The notes under the pieces were generated by a model that worked only from the letters and a program-made list of their open reading frames with translations, had not been told where the DNA came from and made no database searches. From contig VGAV01000179.1 of the NCBI GenBank assembly GCA_016870695.1, positions 1-5,643 on the forward strand: 5,643 nt of DNA, written 5' to 3'. Source of the stretch: Actinomycetota bacterium (lineage in GTDB: Bacteria; Actinomycetota; Actinomycetes; Actinomycetales; Microbacteriaceae). Shown here piece by piece: positions 1 through 5,643 of the stretch. The stretch's first letter is position 1. Each line of letters begins with the position of its first letter. Made by a program: the position numbers and the translations under genes.

Positions 1-606
1 GCGGGGGTCGAGCGGTCCGATGCCGGAGCCGCACGGCTCGCCGCGACCCTGCACGGGGTGAAGGTCGAGAACTCGGGTGCTCAGATTGATGCCGTGGGGT
101 ACTCGCTCGGCACGACGATGACGGCGCAAGCAGTCGGACGCACTCCTGGGTTGGTCTCGCATGTGTGGCTCATCGGGTCTGCGGGAGTGACCACGGAAGC
201 ACGTGATTCCCTCGCCGCTCAAGTGAGCTCAGGGCAGGTCTCCCTTTCTGTCACCGAGGCTGACGCGGATACGACTGCGCGTTGGGGCAGAGACGAGCTG
301 ATCGGTAGCCGGCACACTCACGACCCCCGAGCCATCGCAGGCGCTGACGTCTTCGGATCGGACGGCGGTTGGGTCGTCGGCTACGGATCCGACGAGGGGG
401 AATGGGGCGGACCGACCGAGGGGCACAACGCTCATGAGACCACCGTGGACAGGTTCGCGGGGTGGTATGTCGATGCGAACGGCGGCCTCTACCCGACGTG
501 GGCGAAGGAACCGCAAAGAGGCTATCTGGACCCGTCGGCCGAGTCCTTCAAGCATCTCGTGATGGGACTTCGGGAAGACCTGACTGGGAAAGAAAAATGT
601 CGATAA
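1..606 (+). CDS. Alpha/beta-hydrolase (DUF1023/Abhydrolase_8-like), C-terminal 201 residues, 5' end off window
   Basis: The reading frame is open from base 1 to the TAA at 604-606, so the start lies upstream; the GTG at 58 is internal, because the residues before it continue a normal helix. The fragment reads as a helix, a strand (QIDAVG), then the nucleophile elbow GYSLG with candidate catalytic Ser at fragment residue 35 (bases 103-105), then the strand HVWLIGSAG. Candidate acidic residues are D88 and D90 in TEADAD. A GHNAHE motif at residues 141-146 offers H142 or H145 as the catalytic histidine, and a DPRAIAGADVFGSDGG stretch precedes it. This order resembles actinobacterial DUF1023 alpha/beta-hydrolases, probably esterases or lipases of unknown substrate. 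Family assignment is from memory, not a search. Whether the protein is secreted or carries an N-terminal targeting module cannot be seen. Its last 10 bases overlap the downstream lipoprotein gene, which suggests an operon and a shared process. Confidence 0.8.
   Translation, partial: AGVERSDAGAARLAATLHGVKVENSGAQIDAVGYSLGTTMTAQAVGRTPGLVSHVWLIGSAGVTTEARDSLAAQVSSGQVSLSVTEADADTTARWGRDELIGSRHTHDPRAIAGADVFGSDGGWVVGYGSDEGEWGGPTEGHNAHETTVDRFAGWYVDANGGLYPTWAKEPQRGYLDPSAESFKHLVMGLREDLTGKEKCR
587..592 (+). promoter_or_regulatory. Ribosome binding site of the first lipoprotein gene
   Basis: GGAAAG lies four bases before the ATG at 597, inside the end of the hydrolase gene in an unusually A-rich stretch (line 541-600 is 29/60 G+C by hand count). 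It supports 597 as the start over the longer in-frame option at 462, which would overlap the hydrolase by 145 bases and bury the signal peptide 45 residues in. Confidence 0.45.
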
Positions 607-1292
607 CACGCGGTATGCACGCGAGAGCGCGATCGGTCATCGCGAGTGCCGTGGTCGCCTCGATGCTATTCACCGGATGTGGAGGTTCGCAGATGTCACC
701 CATGAGAACGCCCGCCACCGACGCGCAATTCGCGGAGGCGAAACGGGCGAATCTGACGTTCAAACGCACAGTGGCCGAAGTGCAGGAGCAGATATTCGTC
801 GGAGACTGGAGCGTCGCGGAGTACGGTGACGTGCCGAAGTCGTGTCGAGAGGGCGGAGGGTACGAGTTCTTCCTGCGCCGGAGGCTCCCGGACGGCTTCT
901 CTTTTCACGAGCAGGGGCCGCGGAAGATGGTCGAACTGCACTCCTGGATGGCGCTGCACGGCTGGAAGATGGAACCGATACCCCGCTACAGCGAAGGCAT
1001 CGACAACGTCGTGGTCATGGGTTCGAAGAGGGACGGCAATGTCGCTCGACTCGACGTGGACCTCCTGCCCGGCGTGGCCGCCGACGGCACCATCGATGTT
1101 CTCCAGCTCCGAGCTACATCCACCTGTGAGCCCGGCGTTGCGATAGAAGTCCTCGAACGCCTCCGCGGGCCTTACACAGGCAGGCCCGAAGACCCCGGCC
1201 TCCCCTCACTGGAAAGCCCCCGCGACACGCCCCTCTTCGAGCCGTTCGACCAGAAGACCCCGCACCCGAAACCCGCGGAATCGGACCAGTGA
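597..1292 (+). CDS. Putative lipoprotein, first copy of a tandem pair
   Basis: This 231-residue protein starts at ATG 597, ten bases inside the hydrolase gene. It has a lipoprotein signal peptide: a basic n-region (R5 to R12), a hydrophobic stretch V14-F25, and the lipobox FTGC with Cys28 as the predicted lipidated residue. The mature part begins with a flexible segment, then a helix around residues 43-66 (FAEAK, FKRTVAEVQEQI), a GDW, YGDVP and SC block with Cys83, and an alpha/beta region. It ends with RATSTC (Cys177) and a proline-rich tail containing DTPLFEPFDQKT. Cys83 and Cys177 are conserved in the paralogue and probably form a disulfide outside the membrane. The layout, including the two cysteines, loosely recalls the mycobacterial LppA/LppB lipoproteins, themselves a tandem pair; this is a memory-based resemblance, not a detected match. 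Function unknown; possible roles are inhibitor, immunity partner or substrate-binding partner of the hydrolase. Confidence 0.85.
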   Translation: MSITRGMHARARSVIASAVVASMLFTGCGGSQMSPMRTPATDAQFAEAKRANLTFKRTVAEVQEQIFVGDWSVAEYGDVPKSCREGGGYEFFLRRRLPDGFSFHEQGPRKMVELHSWMALHGWKMEPIPRYSEGIDNVVVMGSKRDGNVARLDVDLLPGVAADGTIDVLQLRATSTCEPGVAIEVLERLRGPYTGRPEDPGLPSLESPRDTPLFEPFDQKTPHPKPAESDQ

Positions 1293-1355
1293 CGCAGATT
1301 CGGATCACACGGCGGGACCGGTCCAACCCCACTTCCGTCATGCGATTCCGGCACC
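1212..1355. repeat. Tandem duplication block, copy 1 (3' end of lipoprotein gene plus spacer)
   Basis: Bases 1212-1285 match 1994-2067 with only five differences in 74. The following bases 1289-1355 align without gaps to 2071-2137 at 47 of 67 positions. The duplicated unit therefore includes non-coding DNA beyond the stop codon, and the offset is 782 bases throughout. A single copy of the 19-bp spacer word, as a 21-base stretch with two changes, lies at 1335-1355. Confidence 0.8.
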
Positions 1356-1390
1356 CACTGGAACAACCTGCGCACGTGCGACGCAGCACG

Positions 1391-2074
1391 ATGCCCCACC
1401 GAAAGCCGCGCGGGGAGCCCGCATTCGCCGGGCTCCTTCTCACGGCCGTGCTGCTGATCGGATGTCAAAGTTCGACCGTGTCGCCTGTGAAGCCGCCAGC
1501 GGACGATGCGACCTTCGCCGAAGCCAAGGCCGTCAACGCCGAGTTCAAACGCACCGTCGCCGAAGTGCAGGAGCAGATCTACGACGGTGATTGGCGTGTC
1601 TGGGATTACGGCGATGTGCCGCAGTCGTGTGGGGAGACCGGCTACAAGTTCTCTCTCATCAGGAAGCTCCCCCTCGAATTCTCCTTCCACGAACGCGGAC
1701 CGGAGAGGATGAAGGAGCTGCACGCCTGGATGCGGGAGAACGGGTGGAACGTCGAACCCATCAAGACCTATAGTCCCGGCATCGACAACCTCGTCATCGT
1801 CAGCTCCAAACAGCAAGGGCGGGTCGCCCGACTCGACATCGACCTCGTCCCCGGGAGAGCCGCGGACGGGACCATCGACGTGATGGAGGTCCGCGCCACA
1901 TCGACCTGCGCACCCGGCGATGCCTATCCCATCCTCGAACGACTCCGGGGGCCTTTTCAGGCGATCCCAGTGGATCCCGATCTCCCCACGCTCGAACGCC
2001 CCCGCGACACCCCCCTCTTCGAGCCGTTCGACCAGAAGACCCGGCACCCGAAACCCGCAGATTCGGAGGGATGA
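1391..2074 (+). CDS. Putative lipoprotein, second copy of a tandem pair
   Basis: This 227-residue protein is about 65% identical to the preceding gene product (roughly 133 of 203 positions after the lipobox, counted by hand). From ATG 1391 it has a compact signal peptide: basic HRKPR, a hydrophobic core from about F12 to I23, and lipobox LIGC with Cys25 lipidated. The helix FKRTVAEVQEQI, the GDW and YGDVP blocks, Cys80 and Cys173 and the tail DTPLFEPFDQKT all match the first copy, with one residue deleted after Cys80. The frame is open back to GTG 1289, which overlaps the upstream stop as GTGA, but that start adds 34 residues before the signal peptide. The extra stretch behaves as spacer DNA (see findings), so 1391 is preferred although its ribosome binding site is weak. 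Divergence is concentrated in the signal peptide, residues 26-51 and scattered surface positions, while the core is kept, suggesting both copies are functional. Function unknown. Confidence 0.82.
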   Translation: MPHRKPRGEPAFAGLLLTAVLLIGCQSSTVSPVKPPADDATFAEAKAVNAEFKRTVAEVQEQIYDGDWRVWDYGDVPQSCGETGYKFSLIRKLPLEFSFHERGPERMKELHAWMRENGWNVEPIKTYSPGIDNLVIVSSKQQGRVARLDIDLVPGRAADGTIDVMEVRATSTCAPGDAYPILERLRGPFQAIPVDPDLPTLERPRDTPLFEPFDQKTRHPKPADSEG

Positions 2075-2137
2075 CGCGGAATCGGAGCAGATCACGTAAG
2101 CGGTCCGAATCCGGCACCGTCCTCCGATTCCGGCACC
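1994..2137. repeat. Tandem duplication block, copy 2
   Basis: Partner of the block at 1212-1355. It covers the last 27 codons of the second lipoprotein gene and the first 63 bases of the following gap. It runs into the expanded 19-bp repeats, of which the first copy corresponds to the single unit in copy 1. Confidence 0.8.
2077..2132 (+). terminator. Possible hairpin after the second lipoprotein gene
   Basis: CGGAATCGGAG (2077-2087) is a perfect 11-base inverted repeat of CTCCGATTCCG at 2122-2132, with a 34-base loop. The right arm recurs at 2141-2151 and 2160-2170 in the 19-bp repeats, so three alternative hairpins are possible. No T-run follows, but actinobacterial terminators often lack one. 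It starts three bases after the lipoprotein stop. The role as a terminator is inferred; the complementarity is seen directly. Confidence 0.35.
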
Positions 2138-2168
2138 GTCCTCCGATTCCGGCACCGTCCTCCGATTC
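2112..2168. repeat. Three perfect direct repeats of a 19-bp unit
   Basis: The unit CGGCACCGTCCTCCGATTC occurs at 2112-2130, 2131-2149 and 2150-2168. A partial, diverged copy (TCCGAATC) precedes it and a few matching bases (CGGC) follow it. The unit length is not a multiple of three and the array lies between genes. This 190-base gap (2075-2265) otherwise shows no convincing promoter. A short inverted pair CACAG (2184-2188) and CTGTG (2201-2205) is too weak to call. Confidence 0.9.
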
Positions 2169-2265
2169 CGGCGCGTCGCCCAACACAGGAAGCACGAAAG
2201 CTGTGAGAGGTTCGCGGCATCCCTCCAGGTCAAGGTCCGACGGCGGATGCAGGGGTCACGGAAAG

Positions 2266-3972
2266 ATGGATGCCATGCCCACCTCCCCCTACGCATCGCG
2301 TCCGTGGCTGAGCTCCTACGCCGAGGGCGTCCCGCACGAGATCGACGAACCGTCGCAGACCCTCCCCGAGATGCTGGCCGCGAGCGTCCAGGCCCACGGC
2401 AAGCGCCCCGCCCTCGAGTTCTTCGGGGCGACGCTCACCTACCGGGAGCTCGGCGATCAGGTCGACCGCGCCGCCGAAGGCCTGCGGCGGCTGGGCGTTC
2501 GCGCGGGTGACCGCGTCGCACTCGTCCTACCGAACTCCCCGCAGCACGTGGTCGCGTTCTACGCCGCGCTGCGGCTCGGCGCCATCGTCATCGAGCACAA
2601 CCCGATCTACACGCCGCGCGAGCTGCGGCACCAGTTCGAGGACCACGGCGCGCGCTTCGCCGTCGTCTGGGACAAGATCGCCGACACGGTGGCCGGATTC
2701 CCACCCGACCTTGCGCTGGAACACATCGTCAGCGTCGACATCACGGCCGCGTTCCCGCTCGGTAAGCGCCTCGCGCTCAAGCTCCCGATCCCGAAGGCGC
2801 GAACGGCGCGCGCGCAGCTGACCGCGACGCCCCGGTCCAAGCGCGTCCGACGGTGGGAGACGCTGCTCACCCACGGGCATCTCTCGCGCAAGGTCGAAGG
2901 GCCGTCGCTCGTCGACATCGCCCTGCTGCAGTACACCAGCGGGACGACCGGGTCGCCGAAGGGCGCCATCCTCACCCACCGCAACCTGCGTGCCAACGCG
3001 ATGCAAGGCCGCGCGTGGGTGCCCGGGCTGCGGGACGGCGAGGAGACCTTCTACGGCGTCCTCCCCCTGTTCCACGCCTACGGCCTCACCCTCAACCTCA
3101 CCTTCGCGATGAGCATCGGCGCCAAGCTCGTGCTCTTTCCGAAATGGGACCTCGAGCTGGTGGCATCCGCCGTCAAGAAGAGCCCGCCGACCTTCTTGCC
3201 GGCCGTCCCGCCCATCTACGACCAGCTCGCGCGCGCCGCCTCGCGCGGATCGATCGACCTGTCGACCATCCGATTCGCCATCTCGGGCGCGATGAGCCTT
3301 CCCGTGCCGACCGTCACCCGCTGGGAGGACGCGACCGGCGGTCTGCTCGTCGAGGGCTACGGCATGACCGAGTCGTCCCCCGTCGCGCTCGGCAACCCGA
3401 TCGGCCCGTCGCGCCGGCCCGGCACGGTGGGCGTGCCGTTCCCCAGCACGGAGATCCGCGTCGTCGACCCGGAGGACCCCGAACGCGACCTCGAGGCCGG
3501 CGAGACGGGCGAGCTGCTGCTGCGCGGGCCGCAGGTCTTCCAGGGGTATTGGAACCGTCCCGCCGACTCCGCTGCGGCCCTCATCGACGGAGGCTGGCTC
3601 CGCACCGGTGACATCGCCTCCGTCTCGCCCGACGGCTTCGTGTCGATCGTCGACCGCCTGAAGGAGATCATCATCACCGGCGGCTTCAACGTGTCGCCGA
3701 GCGAGGTGGAGGACGTGCTCTCGTCCCACCCCGACGTCGCCGGCGCGGCGGTCGTCGCGCTCCCCCGCCCGCGCGGTGGCGAGGAGGTCGCGGCCGCCAT
3801 CGTCGTCCGGGAGGGGACGGACGTGGATGCCGAGGCGATCAAGGAGTTCTGCCGATCGCGCCTCGCCCCGTACAAGGTCCCGCGCCGCGTGTTCGTCGTC
3901 GACGACCTGCCCCGGTCGCTCATCGGCAAGGTCCTCCGCCGCGAGGTGCGCGAACGCCTGATGAGGCTCTGA
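2266..3972 (+). CDS. fadD: Long-chain fatty acid--CoA ligase
   Basis: A complete 568-residue ANL-superfamily adenylate-forming enzyme, near the usual length for bacterial FadD. It activates fatty acids with ATP to acyl-AMP, then forms acyl-CoA for beta-oxidation or lipid synthesis, acting in the cytoplasm or at the inner face of the membrane. Visible motifs: the phosphate-binding loop YTSGTTGSPKG at 223-233; PLFHAYG in the central domain; GYGMTE at 364-369 (adenine binding); GWLRTGD at 443-449, where D449 should bind the ribose; the hinge and substrate motif DRLKEIIITGG following, with R464; and the C-terminal catalytic lysine K555 in LIGKVLRRE. The segment around LPIPKARTARAQL is typical of actinobacterial FadD. 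ATG 2266 is chosen with AGGGG ten bases upstream; ATG 2275 (MPTSPY) is almost equally good. The frame is open to 2071, but that extension crosses the 19-bp repeats and is rejected. No gene partner is adjacent on the same strand. Confidence 0.93.
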   Translation: MDAMPTSPYASRPWLSSYAEGVPHEIDEPSQTLPEMLAASVQAHGKRPALEFFGATLTYRELGDQVDRAAEGLRRLGVRAGDRVALVLPNSPQHVVAFYAALRLGAIVIEHNPIYTPRELRHQFEDHGARFAVVWDKIADTVAGFPPDLALEHIVSVDITAAFPLGKRLALKLPIPKARTARAQLTATPRSKRVRRWETLLTHGHLSRKVEGPSLVDIALLQYTSGTTGSPKGAILTHRNLRANAMQGRAWVPGLRDGEETFYGVLPLFHAYGLTLNLTFAMSIGAKLVLFPKWDLELVASAVKKSPPTFLPAVPPIYDQLARAASRGSIDLSTIRFAISGAMSLPVPTVTRWEDATGGLLVEGYGMTESSPVALGNPIGPSRRPGTVGVPFPSTEIRVVDPEDPERDLEAGETGELLLRGPQVFQGYWNRPADSAAALIDGGWLRTGDIASVSPDGFVSIVDRLKEIIITGGFNVSPSEVEDVLSSHPDVAGAAVVALPRPRGGEEVAAAIVVREGTDVDAEAIKEFCRSRLAPYKVPRRVFVVDDLPRSLIGKVLRREVRERLMRL

Positions 3973-3979
3973 ACGCGCG

Positions 3980-4012
3980 GGGGCGCTCACGCGCAACGAC
4001 CGTGCGCGCCCC
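3980..4012 (+). terminator. GC-rich hairpin downstream of fadD
   Basis: GGGGCGC (3980-3986) pairs with GCGCCCC (4006-4012). After one T/C mismatch, CACG (3988-3991) pairs with CGTG (4001-4004), leaving a nine-base loop. It begins seven bases after the fadD stop. It lacks a T-run, so the terminator call is by position and stem strength. Confidence 0.55.
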
Positions 4013-4019
4013 GAACAGC

Positions 4020-4067
4020 CCCGAGCCGCGGCGCTCGCGCAACAATCGCGCGCGCGCCCGGCTCGGG
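4020..4067. terminator. Long hairpin between the convergent fadD and glnE genes, probably bidirectional
   Basis: CCCGAGCCG (4020-4028) pairs perfectly with CGGCTCGGG (4059-4067). After a bulged base, GGCGC (4030-4034) pairs with GCGCC (4054-4058). An inner CGCG pair closes a loop reading CAACAAT. The right arm abuts the glnE stop codon, so on the minus strand the hairpin forms immediately after translation ends. It is inferred to stop transcription from both sides. Confidence 0.6.
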
Positions 4068-5643
4068 TCACCCGTAGAAGAGCTTCTCGAACACCCGGCG
4101 GGAGCGCCGCGTCGCGCCGAGGTAGTCCTCTTCGACGCGCGTCGCCGATCGCGGCGGGTATTCCAGGATGCGGCCGATGCCGTCGAGCTTGGCCCGGTCC
4201 GCCGGCAGGACGTCGCTGGTCTGTCCCGACAGCAGCGTGTTCGCCGACCGCAGGCGGCTCGCGAGGTGCCAGGCCGCGGCCAGCCGCTCCCCCGCCTCGG
4301 TCGGAATGATGCCCGCGTCGACCGCCGCGGACAGAGCCCCCAGCGTCGAGGTCGTCCGCATGCCGGGAACCGCGCGGGCGTGCTGCAGCTGCAGGATCTG
4401 CACGAGCCACTCGACGTCGCTGATCGACCCCGGGCCGAGCTTCAGGTGGCGCGCCGGGTCAGCGCCCTGCGGCAGCCGTTCGTTCTCGACGCGCGCCTTG
4501 ATCCGCTTGATCTCGCGCAGTCCGTTGGCATCCGCCGTCACCGGGTACCGCACCTCGTCGGCGAGGGCCAGGAACGCGTCGATGAGCTTGACGCTCCCGG
4601 CCACCCCGCGGGCTCGCAGGAGCGCCTGCGCCTCCCACGACAGCGACCAGCGCCGGTAGTACTCGGCGTACGCCTCGAGGGAGCGGGCGAGCGGGCCGCT
4701 GCGCCCCTCCGGCCGCAGCTCCGCGTCGAGCTCGAGCGGGAGCCGGTGATCCTCGGAGTGCTCGCGCAACCCCGCGACGATCTTCAACGCGAGCTGGCTC
4801 GCCCGCTGCGGATCCACGCCGTTCGCCCGGTAGACGTACATCACATCGGCATCCGATCCGAATCCGATCTCGCGCCCGCCGAAGCGGCCCATCGCGATGA
4901 CCGAGAAGTCGAGGTCGTCGTCCTCCGGGGGGACGACCACGCGGCGGACCGCGCGCAGCGTGGCCTGGATCGTGACCTCGGTGATCGTCGTCAAGGCATC
5001 CGCGAGCTCCTCGAGCGACACCACCTCCAGCACCGCCGCCATCGCGACCCGGAGCATCTCGCGTCGGCGCAGCGCCCGCACCGAGCGCATCGCGTCCTCA
5101 ATGTCCGCCCACCGTGTCTGGATCGCCCGCGCCTCCTCCTGCAGGGCGACACCCGTGCGGGGTCGGAGGAGCGCGTCGTCGTCGAGCCAGGCCACGGACT
5201 CGGGGATCCACTCCATCAGCTCGCCGATGTACCGCGAGCCGGAGAGCACGCGCGTCAGGCTCTCCGCGGCGCCGGCGGAGTCGCGAAGCATCCGCAGGAA
5301 CCAGGGCGTATTGCCGAGACGCTCGCTGATCCGGCGGAACACGAGCAGCCCGTAGTCGGGGTCGACCCCGTCGGCGAACCACCGGATCATGATCGGCATC
5401 AGGTGGCGCTGGATGGTGGCCTTGCGGCTGAGTCCGGTCGTCAGCGCGGCGATGTGCCGCAACGCCCCCGCAGGGTCGCGGAAGCCGATGGCCGCGAGGC
5501 GGTCGCGCGCCTGCGCGGTCGACAGCGTCCGCTCTCCCTCGGGCAAGGCGGCCACCGCCGACAGCAACGGCCGGTAGAACAGCCGCACGTGGATGTCGCG
5601 CACCTCGCGCTTGATGGCCTCCCACGCCGCCTGGACCCCGGCC
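4068..5643 (-). CDS. glnE: Bifunctional glutamine synthetase adenylyltransferase/deadenylylase, C-terminal half
   Basis: The window holds 524 residues up to the stop (TGA on the minus strand, 4068-4070); the frame is open to the right edge, so about half of a roughly 1000-residue protein is missing. GlnE adds AMP to, or removes it from, a tyrosine of glutamine synthetase GlnA to match nitrogen supply. The fragment begins with WEAIKREVRDIHVRLFYRPLL (the end of the N-terminal deadenylylase unit, here numbered from the edge), followed by the helical central region. The C-terminal adenylyltransferase domain then carries the nucleotidyltransferase motif GRFGGREIGFGSDAD; the metal-binding aspartates are encoded at 4851-4853 and 4845-4847. 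Further family marks are WEAQALLRAR, KLGPGSISDVEWLVQ and the terminal RVFEKLFYG. The GTG at 5601-5603 is internal, not a start. All expected catalytic residues of this half are present. The usual neighbour glnA is not in view. Confidence 0.94.
   Translation of the reverse strand, partial: AGVQAAWEAIKREVRDIHVRLFYRPLLSAVAALPEGERTLSTAQARDRLAAIGFRDPAGALRHIAALTTGLSRKATIQRHLMPIMIRWFADGVDPDYGLLVFRRISERLGNTPWFLRMLRDSAGAAESLTRVLSGSRYIGELMEWIPESVAWLDDDALLRPRTGVALQEEARAIQTRWADIEDAMRSVRALRRREMLRVAMAAVLEVVSLEELADALTTITEVTIQATLRAVRRVVVPPEDDDLDFSVIAMGRFGGREIGFGSDADVMYVYRANGVDPQRASQLALKIVAGLREHSEDHRLPLELDAELRPEGRSGPLARSLEAYAEYYRRWSLSWEAQALLRARGVAGSVKLIDAFLALADEVRYPVTADANGLREIKRIKARVENERLPQGADPARHLKLGPGSISDVEWLVQILQLQHARAVPGMRTTSTLGALSAAVDAGIIPTEAGERLAAAWHLASRLRSANTLLSGQTSDVLPADRAKLDGIGRILEYPPRSATRVEEDYLGATRRSRRVFEKLFYG

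Noticed and set aside
462..596. Longer start for the first lipoprotein gene
   Set aside because: It would overlap the hydrolase gene by 145 bases and place the signal peptide 45 residues inside; ATG 597 has a ribosome binding site and gives a normal lipoprotein signal.
1315..1324. Perfect 10-base palindrome GGACCGGTCC between the lipoprotein genes
   Set aside because: No loop, not conserved in the sister spacer, and such palindromes are frequent by chance in GC-rich DNA.
1289..1390. GTG start of the second lipoprotein overlapping the upstream stop (GTGA)
   Set aside because: It adds 34 residues before the signal peptide. The stretch is homologous to spacer DNA after the second gene without codon-position bias, and the alternative ATG at 1340 lies inside the repeat-like word. 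Coupled re-initiation there cannot be fully excluded.
2184..2205. CACAG/CTGTG inverted pair upstream of fadD as a regulator site
   Set aside because: Only five bases per arm with a 12-base spacer, and no recognisable promoter next to it.
2071..2265. 65-residue N-terminal extension of fadD
   Set aside because: The extension reads through 19-bp repeats in three different frames and has no resemblance to FadD N-termini; the protein from 2266 is already complete.
1172..2296. 374-codon minus-strand frame opposite the second lipoprotein gene
   Set aside because: Its translation mirrors the plus-strand gene in the complementary frame and shows no recognisable domain; the plus-strand paralogy is decisive.
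2527..4410. Long open frame on the minus strand across fadD and the glnE end
   Set aside because: Arg- and Gly-rich low-complexity translation, antisense to clear fadD and glnE motifs; long antisense frames are expected at this GC content.
5601..5603. GTG as the start of glnE
   Set aside because: The residues upstream to the window edge continue a typical GlnE helix, and the product from here would be half the family length.

Overview
The window comes from a high-GC Gram-positive actinobacterium. The fadD and glnE genes are of the actinobacterial type, and the general sequence style suggests Microbacteriaceae, possibly Microbacterium. That assignment rests on protein style and GC richness only, with no marker gene. 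Two differently composed halves meet near position 2200.

Left half (1-2265), accessory in character and visibly lower in GC. It holds the 3' end of an alpha/beta-hydrolase gene (1-606, start off the window) with a clear GYSLG nucleophile elbow. The gene overlaps by 10 bases a lipoprotein gene (597-1292), which is followed by a second, paralogous lipoprotein gene (1391-2074). The two lipoproteins are about 65% identical by hand count after the lipobox cysteine. They are a tandem duplication whose period is 782 bp. The duplicated unit runs past the stop codon into non-coding DNA, and in the second copy a 19-bp unit in that spacer has expanded to three perfect copies (2112-2168). All three genes point right, and the first two are probably translationally coupled.

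Right half (2266-5643), core metabolism and very GC-rich. A complete long-chain acyl-CoA synthetase (fadD, 2266-3972, +) converges on the 3' part of glnE (4068-5643, -), the bifunctional glutamine synthetase adenylyltransferase/deadenylylase. The 95-bp gap between their stops holds two strong GC-rich hairpins that look like near-copies of each other and probably terminate both genes.

fadD and glnE have no evident functional link to each other or to the left half. The most interesting part is the hydrolase plus duplicated lipoprotein cassette. Its layout (a GxSxG hydrolase gene overlapping tandem lipoprotein genes) resembles secreted lipase toxins with lipoprotein immunity partners, but this is inference. 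The hydrolase N-terminus, which would decide it, lies outside the window. No tRNA, rRNA, CRISPR array, transposase or attachment site was seen.
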